Shown here piece after piece: positions 1-4,534 of a DNA stretch of 5,720 nt. A program made the translations under genes and the position numbers. The stretch comes from Sulfurovum sp. (lineage in GTDB: Bacteria > Campylobacterota > Campylobacteria > Campylobacterales > Sulfurovaceae): positions 1 to 5,720 of the forward strand of contig JALSSQ010000011.1 of NCBI GenBank assembly GCA_026984165.1, given 5' to 3'. The notes below the pieces were generated by a model, which was not told where the DNA came from, made no database searches, and saw only the letters and a list, made by a program, of their open reading frames with translations. Within the stretch, counting starts at the first letter, position 1. Each line of letters begins with the position of its first letter.

Positions 1-403
1 TATTACACTCTTTGTTGTCTCGTTTCTGGCGGCTACTCTACTGCCTCTTGGTTCAGAAGCATTACTCCTTTACGACATCTCTCAAGGTTACTCACTTTTA
101 CTTTTGTGGAGTTTTGCTACTGTGGGCAATACTTTGGGTTCTGTGCTCAACTACTGGCTGGGGTTAAAGGGTGAAGAGTATCTTGAGCGTAAAGGGCATC
201 TCTCTGTTGATAAAATGCAAAAAGCTAGAAGATTTTTTGGTCAATACGGAGGCTGGACACTCCTACTCTCATGGGCACCTGTCATCGGAGACCCCTTGAC
301 CTTTGTGGCAGGGGTATTACATTATGACTTTAGGCGATTTGTGCTTATTGTCTTTGTAGCCAAAGGTTTGCGGTATGGGGTGGTGGTGTGGATGACTATG
401 TAA
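1..403 (+). CDS. YqaA-family (DedA/VTT superfamily) inner-membrane protein, 5' truncated
   Basis: The open frame enters from the left edge (first whole codon at position 2) and ends with TAA at 401-403, so the N-terminus lies outside the window. The visible 133 residues begin with a hydrophobic stretch containing ATLLPLGSEALLL, the family's conserved acidic-residue loop. Next come a glycine-rich TVGNTLGSVLNYWLG helix, a short basic segment, then RFFGQYGGWTLLLSWAPVIGDPLTFVAG and a final membrane helix ending KGLRYGVVV. The order and wording match E. coli YqaA, including SATLLPGNSE, LLLSWMPVVGD and GKALRY. VTT proteins are polytopic inner-membrane proteins; some DedA members take part in lipid-carrier flipping or proton-dependent transport, but YqaA itself has no firm function. 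The TTG at 104 is internal, because conserved sequence continues upstream of it. The next gene is 94 nt downstream on the same strand. The family call is strong; the function is open. Confidence 0.88.
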   Translation, partial: ITLFVVSFLAATLLPLGSEALLLYDISQGYSLLLLWSFATVGNTLGSVLNYWLGLKGEEYLERKGHLSVDKMQKARRFFGQYGGWTLLLSWAPVIGDPLTFVAGVLHYDFRRFVLIVFVAKGLRYGVVVWMTM

Positions 404-458
404 TGACATAAGATTATTCGTTGATATATGTAGTTGTTTGAGTGATTAGTGTATACTT

Positions 459-480
459 GTGTTAAAATAGTGTTAAGATT
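459..480 (+). promoter_or_regulatory. Candidate promoter region for the TerB-like/acyP pair (GTGTTAARATW twice)
   Basis: Two consecutive 11-nt units, GTGTTAAAATA and GTGTTAAGATT, end 17 nt before the GTG start at 498. The first contains TAAAAT (463-468), a plausible -10 without a clear -35, as is common in epsilonproteobacteria. A TATACT at 452-457 is an alternative. The duplication may be chance in AT-rich sequence. Confidence 0.35.
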
Positions 481-497
481 TTCTAAAAGGATATTCT

Positions 498-938
498 GTG
501 GCAAAGAGTTTAAAGCGTACGATTAAAAAGATGTTTAGAGAGTTTTTGGTTTATCACCATAGCTCAATGGAGTTTCGTGCAAAACTATTGACATTGATGG
601 TCTCCTCTAATGGTGAGATAGATGAGTGTGAAAAGCAAAAATTGAAAGAAATTGCACATAAGATATATTATGAAGATCATGAACGTGCAGAACTTTTGAT
701 AGATATGGTGATGGAGTACCATCATAAAATTATTCATAATAATGGCTTGAATTTTGAACATCTCATTCAGCTGGTAAATAAAGAGGCAAGAGAAGTGAAG
801 CGTTTTCCTGACAAGATAGATATCTCTTTGCTTAAAGAGTTGCATGGATGTATTGATAATGAAGAAGATGCGTTGTTTCAAGAACATATTTTGGAATTTT
901 TACAAAATCTTAAAGAGACATATGGTGGTAAAAAATAA
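498..938 (+). CDS. TerB-like all-helical protein of unknown function
   Basis: This is a 146-residue protein with a GTG start, preceded at 6 nt by AAAAGGA (485-491), which fixes the start. There is no signal peptide or membrane segment, so it is probably cytoplasmic. The N-terminus is basic (MAKSLKRTIKKMF). Residues about 25-75 (AKLLTLMVSSNGEIDECEKQ, then an acidic helix) follow the TerB/DjlA-N pattern: a helix, then an S/A-x-G-E/x-I-D/x-x-E loop where acidic residues could hold a metal ion, then more helices. A second acidic loop (HGCIDNEEDALF, about 116-127) precedes the last helix. TerB-like domains occur in tellurite-resistance and stress proteins, often as adaptors; no reaction can be assigned. 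TAA overlaps the ATG of acyP by one base (TAATG), so the two are probably translationally coupled. Existence as a gene is well supported; the TerB label is a moderate inference. Confidence 0.8.
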   Translation: MAKSLKRTIKKMFREFLVYHHSSMEFRAKLLTLMVSSNGEIDECEKQKLKEIAHKIYYEDHERAELLIDMVMEYHHKIIHNNGLNFEHLIQLVNKEAREVKRFPDKIDISLLKELHGCIDNEEDALFQEHILEFLQNLKETYGGKK

Positions 939-1213
939 TGCAATGGTATAGATTTGTTGTTTCAGGGAAAGTACAAGGGGTATTTTACAGAAAATCAGTC
1001 TCTCAAGCACTCATGCAAAAGCAATTTAAAGGATATATACAAAATTTGAATGATGGTACAGTAGAAGTGGTAGCTGAAATTTTTGATGACGCATTTGATA
1101 GCTTTTTAAATATACTTAAAGAGGGCTCACCCTTAAGTAGGGTAGATGATATACAATACGAAATCATAGATGATGCTCAGTTTAACACTGATGGTTTTGA
1201 AATCAGGTATTAG
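938..1213 (+). CDS. acyP: Acylphosphatase
   Basis: This is a 91-residue single-domain protein, the usual length for the family (about 90-100). Acylphosphatase hydrolyses acyl-phosphate anhydrides such as carbamoyl phosphate and 1,3-bisphosphoglycerate (EC 3.6.1.7) in the cytoplasm. The phosphate-binding loop GKVQGVFYR (residues 10-18) supplies the catalytic Arg18, and YIQNLNDGTVEV (33-44) supplies the catalytic Asn36, so both active-site residues are present. The C-terminus GFEIRY is also typical. FYR replaces the common GFR/WFR wording but is seen in the family. The ATG start overlaps the stop of the upstream TerB-like gene and has only a weak Shine-Dalgarno of its own, consistent with coupling. 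A 172-nt gap follows, so the pair probably forms a two-gene operon. Confidence 0.95.
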   Translation: MQWYRFVVSGKVQGVFYRKSVSQALMQKQFKGYIQNLNDGTVEVVAEIFDDAFDSFLNILKEGSPLSRVDDIQYEIIDDAQFNTDGFEIRY

Positions 1214-1274
1214 GAGTACACAATAAGTTCAGGATGGGGATGTCAATTTATGGGCAAAGCCTCATTTTAATGCA

Positions 1275-1303
1275 TCTCGTTAAAGCTATGATTAGCATCG
1301 AGA
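1275..1303 (+). other. Weak stem-loop between acyP and trxC
   Basis: TCTCG (1275-1279) pairs with CGAGA (1299-1303), and an inner GCT/AGC pair could stack inside it. No run of T follows, so it is a poor intrinsic terminator. It is the only structure noticed in the 172-nt gap besides the trxC promoter. Confidence 0.25.
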
Positions 1304-1332
1304 GATACTATTATTTAATTATGATTTACTTT

Positions 1333-1344
1333 ATTTGCTATAAT
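1333..1344 (+). promoter_or_regulatory. trxC promoter (-10 TATAAT at 1339-1344, TTTGC just upstream)
   Basis: TTTGCTATAAT sits 41 nt before the trxC start, behind AT-rich DNA with recurring T tracts (1311-1336). This is the usual housekeeping promoter form in Campylobacterota: a strong -10 with a G shortly upstream and no conserved -35. The predicted transcript start is near 1351, giving a leader of about 35 nt. Confidence 0.7.
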
Positions 1345-1373
1345 ATCTAAACTATTCAAATCGAATCTAAATT

Positions 1374-1380
1374 AGGAGGT
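1374..1380 (+). promoter_or_regulatory. Consensus ribosome binding site AGGAGGT of trxC
   Basis: AGGAGGT lies 5 nt before the ATG at 1386. It is the strongest Shine-Dalgarno in the window and fixes the trxC start; other genes here use AAAGGA-type sites. Confidence 0.85.
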
Positions 1381-1385
1381 TTTTC

Positions 1386-1814
1386 ATGCATGTGAATGTT
1401 GTATGTCCACATTGTCTTAAAGTAAATCGAATACCTAAAAAAGAGTCATACAGTAAAGCCAACTGTGGATCTTGTAAAAAATCTTTGCTCGAAGCGAAGC
1501 CTGTAGGTGTAGATGCAGCCAAACTAGGTACATTTTTGGCAAATTCTGATATACCTGTAGTGGTTGATTTTTGGGCACCTTGGTGTGGTCCTTGTTTGCA
1601 AATGGCACCTGCTTTTGAAGAGGCAGCACGTGCTATGCCTTTGCAAGCACAGTTCATAAAGGTAGATACGCAAGAACAGCAAGCTTTGGGTGCGCAGTAT
1701 GGCATACAGAGTATTCCTACACTTATCATATTTAAAAATGGTAAAGAAATTGACAGACTCTCCGGTGCATTAAGCAGTGCTAGATTGCAAAGCTGGGTAA
1801 GGCAGTATGTGTGA
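1386..1814 (+). CDS. trxC: Thioredoxin 2 (TrxC type) with N-terminal zinc-binding module
   Basis: This 142-residue cytoplasmic disulfide reductase is close to the 139 residues of E. coli Trx2. The N-terminal module has two cysteine pairs, C7-x2-C10 and C27-x2-C30, with the family phrase VNRIP between them. In E. coli TrxC these four cysteines bind zinc and tune redox sensitivity. The thioredoxin fold follows from about residue 42, with DFWAPWCGPC at 61-70 (catalytic Cys67 and Cys70) and cis-Pro111 in QSIPTLIIFKNGKE. All key residues are present. Thioredoxin 2 reduces protein disulfides using electrons from thioredoxin reductase and is often tied to oxidative stress. It has its own promoter and a strong ribosome binding site. 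The response regulator starts 50 nt downstream with no visible terminator between, so read-through into the two-component genes is likely. Confidence 0.96.
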   Translation: MHVNVVCPHCLKVNRIPKKESYSKANCGSCKKSLLEAKPVGVDAAKLGTFLANSDIPVVVDFWAPWCGPCLQMAPAFEEAARAMPLQAQFIKVDTQEQQALGAQYGIQSIPTLIIFKNGKEIDRLSGALSSARLQSWVRQYV

Positions 1815-1817
1815 TAG

Positions 1818-1859
1818 AATTAGAAATTAGAAATTAGGAATTAGAAATTAGAAATTGGA
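1818..1859 (+). repeat. Six tandem copies of a heptamer (AATTAGA)
   Basis: Six 7-nt units run without interruption from 1818 to 1859. Units 1, 2, 4 and 5 are AATTAGA, unit 3 is AATTAGG and unit 6 is AATTGGA. The array begins 3 nt after the trxC stop codon and ends 5 nt before the response-regulator ATG, so it fills essentially the whole gap and includes the ribosome-binding region. A possible extended -10 (TGA followed by TAGAAT, 1812-1820) overlaps its left end. Short tandem repeats like this can change copy number by slipped-strand mispairing. Confidence 0.92.
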
Positions 1860-1864
1860 CGGTT

Positions 1865-2536
1865 ATGGCGAAAATACTACTTTTGGAAGATGATACAAAC
1901 CTAAATGAAACAGTTACAGAGTTTTTAGAAGAGTTGGGTCATGATATTGTTTCGGTATATGACGGATTTGAAGCTCAGGAAAAACTTTATGAAAGTAAGT
2001 ATGATTTACTTTTGCTTGATGTTAATACACCAGGTATGACAGGGTTTGAACTTTTGAAAGAAGTGCGCAACGAAGATGTGGTTGCCCCTGCAATCTTTAT
2101 CACTTCATTAGATTCTGTGGATGATTTAGAAAAAGGATTTGAGAGTGGTTGTGATGATTATATTCGCAAACCTTTTGCACTTAAAGAGCTTAAAATTCGT
2201 GTAGAAACACTGTTAAAACGAGGGTTTTTTCATGAATCAAAAGAACTGATAGCTATTAAAGAAAATATTGCGTACGATACAACAAACAATGAGTTGGTCA
2301 TTGATAACAAACATGTTTCACTTGGGCATAAAGAATCAAAACTGCTTAAACTTTTTATGAAAAATGAGGGTGAGGTAATAGCCCATGAACGTATCTATAA
2401 GCATTTGTGGGACTTCGATGAAGAGCCAAGTGATACGGCACTTCGTACCTATATTAAAAATCTTCGTAAAATTATAGGGAAGGAATGTATTGTCAGTATC
2501 AAAAAACAAGGCTACAAATTCATTACTCAGAAGTGA
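1865..2536 (+). CDS. OmpR/PhoB-family response regulator (CrdR/DccR-like)
   Basis: This is a 223-residue DNA-binding response regulator, full length for the family. The receiver domain (about 1-118) has the acidic pair Asp9/Asp10, the phospho-acceptor Asp52 (LLLLDVNTPGM), Thr80 and Lys102 (RKPFALKEL), so the phosphorylation site is complete. A winged-helix domain follows (about 128-223) with the usual LGHKESKLLKLF entry helix, the recognition region ALRTYIKNLRKIIG and the terminal hairpin GYKF. The wording of the receiver resembles the epsilonproteobacterial CrdR/DccR group, an inference from memory. The start follows only a weak Shine-Dalgarno (GGACGG, 1857-1862) next to the heptamer array. 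The kinase gene overlaps its 3' end by 47 nt, which indicates a cognate pair. Its likely targets are the direct-repeat promoters at 4009-4039 and 4475-4506. Confidence 0.93.
   Translation: MAKILLLEDDTNLNETVTEFLEELGHDIVSVYDGFEAQEKLYESKYDLLLLDVNTPGMTGFELLKEVRNEDVVAPAIFITSLDSVDDLEKGFESGCDDYIRKPFALKELKIRVETLLKRGFFHESKELIAIKENIAYDTTNNELVIDNKHVSLGHKESKLLKLFMKNEGEVIAHERIYKHLWDFDEEPSDTALRTYIKNLRKIIGKECIVSIKKQGYKFITQK
2476..2484 (+). promoter_or_regulatory. Ribosome binding site supporting the TTG start of the histidine kinase
   Basis: AGGGAAGGA inside the response-regulator gene lies 5 nt before TTG at 2490. It decides the kinase start: the next in-frame ATG (2577) falls in the middle of the first membrane helix and has no comparable site. 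Confidence 0.65.
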
Positions 2537-3677
2537 GAAACAATCACTTTTAAGATTTTTTGCACTGTATGGTGCTATGGTCTTGCTCATGATTGTTATT
2601 CTCTCATATTATTATTATCAGACTCAGGAAAAGTTAATGCTCTCTAATCAAAGAGCAACACTTTTTAAATACGGTTTTATACAGGCCAAACGACTTAAGG
2701 TATTACACCATTTTTTTGATGAACGCACTACATATCCACGGGATCCTCGCTTTACTTCGGCTATTTATGATGTAGAAAAAAAAGCTATATTTTCTTTATT
2801 GGAAGAAAAAGATGTACGTTTTGATAAAGAAATTTACATCATTCATAATCATATACATTTTTTAAAGAGTTTAGATGATTTTTATCTGGGTACAAAATAT
2901 ATTATTATTGAAGTGAAAGATGATGGTCTATGGCGTAACATTATTTGGAAAAATATATTAGGCTATGGTCTGTTGACTTTTTTCATTTTTATGCTTTTTG
3001 GTTTATATCTTGCGAAACTTTTTTTGAAGCCTATGCGTGATTCTATTGTCCTTTTAGATAGATTTATTAAAGACACAACACATGAACTCAATACACCACT
3101 TTCTGCCATACTTGCCAATATAGAGATGATGGATACAGATGTGATGATGGATAAGAACAAAACAAAACTTAATCGTATTAATATTGCAGCAAAGACAGTA
3201 TCTACACTCTATAAAGACTTGACCTATCTTACTCTTGAACAAGAGAAAGGAAATGAAAATGAGGATATAGATGTGAAAGCATTGATAGAAGATAGGATAG
3301 AGTATTTTACTATTTTAGCAGAGTCTAAACAATTGCGTTATGAGTTGGATTTGCATCCTGTAACCATATATATGGATAGACGTAAATTTACCAGAGTTAT
3401 TGATAATCTTATCTCAAATGCAATCAAATACAACAAGCGCAATGGTGTTGTAGGTTTTTACCTTAGACAAGGAGAGTTAATTATTTGGGATACAGGTATT
3501 GGGATTAAAGAGAATAAAATCCCCTTTATATTTGATCGATATATTCGTTTTAACAAGAGTGAAGGTGGTTTTGGTGTGGGACTTAGTATTGTGAAGAAAA
3601 TTGTTGATGAGTATCATATGCATATAGTCGTAAAATCACAAGAACACAAAGGAACTAAAATGGTGTTAAAATGGTAA
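2490..3677 (+). CDS. Membrane sensor histidine kinase, partner of the upstream response regulator
   Basis: This 395-residue kinase uses a TTG start supported by AGGGAAGGA at 2476-2484. Membrane helix 1 spans about residues 23-43. A periplasmic sensor region of about 105 residues (44-150) has no recognised domain but is rich in His, Tyr and acidic residues. Helix 2 is at about 155-177. There is no clear HAMP domain: the phosphorylation helix follows almost directly, with FIKDTTHELNTPLSAILAN placing the phospho-acceptor at His198. The ATPase domain shows the N box (VIDNLISNAIKYN, Asn306/Asn310), the G1 box DTGIG (334-338), the F box (FIFDRYIRF) and the G2 box GGFGVGLS (359-366), so it should be active. 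It overlaps the regulator by 47 nt and the cytochrome gene by 7 nt, implying one mRNA and tight coupling. The signal sensed cannot be read from the sequence. Confidence 0.94.
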   Translation: MSVSKNKATNSLLRSEKQSLLRFFALYGAMVLLMIVILSYYYYQTQEKLMLSNQRATLFKYGFIQAKRLKVLHHFFDERTTYPRDPRFTSAIYDVEKKAIFSLLEEKDVRFDKEIYIIHNHIHFLKSLDDFYLGTKYIIIEVKDDGLWRNIIWKNILGYGLLTFFIFMLFGLYLAKLFLKPMRDSIVLLDRFIKDTTHELNTPLSAILANIEMMDTDVMMDKNKTKLNRINIAAKTVSTLYKDLTYLTLEQEKGNENEDIDVKALIEDRIEYFTILAESKQLRYELDLHPVTIYMDRRKFTRVIDNLISNAIKYNKRNGVVGFYLRQGELIIWDTGIGIKENKIPFIFDRYIRFNKSEGGFGVGLSIVKKIVDEYHMHIVVKSQEHKGTKMVLKW

Positions 3678-4006
3678 AAAATATAATGAAAATACTATTG
3701 TTTTTTATAAGTATATTGAATGCGCAAAATGTATTTGAACGTAATTGTGTTACCTGTCATCAGACATTGCCGGCAACATTACAAGAGATGTTTAAACGTT
3801 ATTTGCTTATTTATAGCAGTGAAACAAATGTAAAAGCAGGTATTAAACATTATTTGCGTTATCCTTCAAAAGATATATCAGCGATGTCAGATTTGTTTAT
3901 AGATACCTATGGGATAAAGGAAAAAACGACATTGTCACCTAAAGAATTAGATGAAGCGGTCAATATATATTGGGAAAAATATAAAGTATTTGGCAAATTA
4001 AAATAG
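3671..4006 (+). CDS. Small exported monohaem c-type cytochrome coupled to the kinase gene
   Basis: This is a 111-residue protein. A signal peptide (MVKNIMKILLFFISILNAQ) is followed almost at once by NVFERNCVTCHQTLP, whose CVTCH (residues 26-30) is a covalent haem c attachment site with His30 as axial ligand. Met72 in DISAM is a candidate sixth ligand, but this is uncertain. The remainder is helical and ends in LSPKELDEAVNIYWEKYKV, like the closing helix of class I cytochromes. It should be periplasmic, perhaps anchored if the signal peptide is not cleaved. The ATG at 3671 overlaps the kinase stop by 7 nt; a second ATG at 3686 is a possible alternative start, and neither has a good Shine-Dalgarno, so translation is probably coupled to the kinase. 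Its place in a two-component operon, away from respiratory genes, suggests a role in signalling or in the same stress response rather than bulk electron transfer. Confidence 0.88.
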   Translation: MVKNIMKILLFFISILNAQNVFERNCVTCHQTLPATLQEMFKRYLLIYSSETNVKAGIKHYLRYPSKDISAMSDLFIDTYGIKEKTTLSPKELDEAVNIYWEKYKVFGKLK

Positions 4007-4008
4007 AT

Positions 4009-4028
4009 TTGACATTTTTTGACATTTT
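4009..4028 (+). promoter_or_regulatory. Direct-repeat operator (TTGACATTTT twice) upstream of the first Cys-rich gene
   Basis: Two identical 10-nt units lie head to tail, starting 2 nt after the stop of the cytochrome gene. The TTGAC of the second unit (4019-4023) ends exactly 10 nt before TATAAT at 4034-4039. PhoB/OmpR-family activators bind tandem half-sites placed over the -35 in this way. The unit period is 10 rather than the usual 11. The first TTGACA could instead be an ordinary -35, but its 19-nt spacer is long. Confidence 0.55.
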
Positions 4029-4033
4029 TGTAC

Positions 4034-4039
4034 TATAAT
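4034..4039 (+). promoter_or_regulatory. -10 element TATAAT of the first Cys-rich gene
   Basis: This is a perfect TATAAT placed 54 nt before the ATG at 4094. The predicted transcript start is near 4046, giving a leader of about 48 nt. Read together with the direct-repeat box just upstream. Confidence 0.7.
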
Positions 4040-4080
4040 TTTAAATAGTAATGCACTTTTATAAGTTATTTCAACATGAC

Positions 4081-4087
4081 AAAGGAG
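4081..4087 (+). promoter_or_regulatory. Ribosome binding site AAAGGAG that sets the start at 4094
   Basis: AAAGGAG stands 6 nt before ATG 4094. It lies downstream of the in-frame ATG at 4076, which therefore is unlikely to be the real start; using 4094 also gives a clean signal peptide. Confidence 0.8.
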
Positions 4088-4093
4088 TTAGGT

Positions 4094-4417
4094 ATGAAAA
4101 AAATGATGTTATTAGCGTCAATTATTTTATTTGCCATGGTAGGTACGCCTGCTATTGCATCTTCGGATTTAGTAAAAGGGCAAAAACTTTTTAAAAAAAA
4201 GTTTAGAAAAAGCTGTAGGTTCTCAGGTGTACGTTTTGCACGTTATCATACACAGGATGAATGGGAAGAGATTTATGATGGTGGAAAATTTAAAAGTGAA
4301 GCTAAAAAAATATGTCCACGTTTAAAACTTAATAAAATCAAACCATCATGGTGGAAATATGTATATAAATTTTCCTATGAATACGCAAAAGATGGTTCCA
4401 GAGTTCCACATTGCTAA
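4094..4417 (+). CDS. Small exported protein with three conserved Cys, paralogue A (cytochrome-like, no haem motif)
   Basis: This is a 107-residue precursor. The signal peptide MKKMMLLASIILFAMVGTPAIASS is followed by a highly basic mature domain beginning DLVKGQKLFKKKF. The N-terminal DxxKGxKxF/Y pattern resembles the opening helix of class I cytochromes, but where CxxCH is expected there is CRFSG, so covalent haem c is not supported. Cysteines occur only at 41, 74 and the C-terminal residue 107. It is clearly homologous to the next gene: both share Cys41, Cys74, the C-terminal Cys, HTQDEWE (52-58), KxCP and FSYEYAKD. It should be periplasmic. I recognise it as a small family seen in Campylobacterota, sometimes labelled cytochrome c, but know no function; binding of metal or haem, or disulfide chemistry, is possible. 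Its promoter has a direct-repeat box, pointing to control by the adjacent response regulator. Confidence 0.85.
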   Translation: MKKMMLLASIILFAMVGTPAIASSDLVKGQKLFKKKFRKSCRFSGVRFARYHTQDEWEEIYDGGKFKSEAKKICPRLKLNKIKPSWWKYVYKFSYEYAKDGSRVPHC

Positions 4418-4435
4418 ATAGCACGGTAATTTTCT

Positions 4436-4458
4436 GAAGCAATATATAACATTGCTTC
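4436..4458 (+). terminator. Stem-loop after paralogue A, possible weak terminator
   Basis: GAAGCAAT (4436-4443) and ATTGCTTC (4451-4458) form a perfect 8-bp stem with a 7-nt loop, 18 nt after the stop codon. T-rich but interrupted sequence follows (4459-4476). It sits between the two paralogues and directly before the second operator, so it probably separates their transcripts, at least partly. Confidence 0.5.
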
Positions 4459-4474
4459 TATGTTCTATCTATTC

Positions 4475-4490
4475 TTCACAATCTTTTCAC
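4475..4490 (+). promoter_or_regulatory. Direct-repeat operator TTCAC-N6-TTCAC upstream of paralogue B (DccR-box-like)
   Basis: Half-sites TTCAC at 4475-4479 and 4486-4490 are spaced by exactly 6 nt, an 11-bp period and one helical turn; the identity extends to TTCACAAT in both. The second half-site ends 10 nt before a -10-like TACCAT (4501-4506). The C. jejuni DccR consensus, as I recall it, is WTTCAC-N6-TTCACW over the -35; this site differs only in the first base (C for W). Confidence 0.65.
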
Positions 4491-4500
4491 AATTTATTGT

Positions 4501-4506
4501 TACCAT
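4501..4506 (+). promoter_or_regulatory. Candidate -10 (TACCAT) of paralogue B
   Basis: It matches TATAAT at four of six positions and was chosen because it sits at the same 10-nt distance from the operator as the perfect -10 of paralogue A. A poor -10 fits an activator-dependent promoter. TATCTT at 4511-4516 is an alternative. Confidence 0.4.
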
Positions 4507-4521
4507 CACTTATCTTAAAAT

Positions 4522-4528
4522 AAAAGGA
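4522..4528 (+). promoter_or_regulatory. Ribosome binding site AAAAGGA that sets the start at 4535
   Basis: AAAAGGA lies 6 nt before ATG 4535. The in-frame ATG at 4460 is upstream of the operator and proposed -10, and would add an implausible hydrophobic extension before the signal peptide, so it is rejected. Confidence 0.8.
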
Positions 4529-4534
4529 TTGAAA

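Noticed and set aside
104..403. TTG at 104 as the real start of the first gene
   Set aside because: The frame is open to the left edge, and the conserved YqaA segment ATLLPLGSEALLL is encoded upstream of 104.
585..887. Minus-strand open frame of 100 codons opposite the TerB-like gene
   Set aside because: It has no ribosome binding site and a Phe/Ile/Leu/Cys-rich composition typical of the reverse complement of an acidic, helical AT-rich gene.
1367..1729. Minus-strand open frame of 120 codons opposite trxC
   Set aside because: It is a shadow of trxC: the + strand carries intact WCGPC, zinc-module and cis-Pro motifs with promoter and ribosome binding site. The reverse product is low-complexity and Cys-rich by frame effect.
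1818..1859. Heptamer array as a CRISPR or insertion-sequence remnant
   Set aside because: The units are directly tandem with no spacers, no terminal inverted repeats and no associated genes. It is a simple short tandem repeat.
4076..4093. Start of paralogue A at ATG 4076
   Set aside because: The Shine-Dalgarno AAAGGAG lies downstream of 4076 and upstream of ATG 4094, and the signal peptide begins at 4094.
4460..4534. Longer reading of paralogue B starting at ATG 4460
   Set aside because: The extension contains the operator and -10 candidates, has no ribosome binding site and would place a hydrophobic stretch before a complete signal peptide. ATG 4535 has AAAAGGA at 6 nt.
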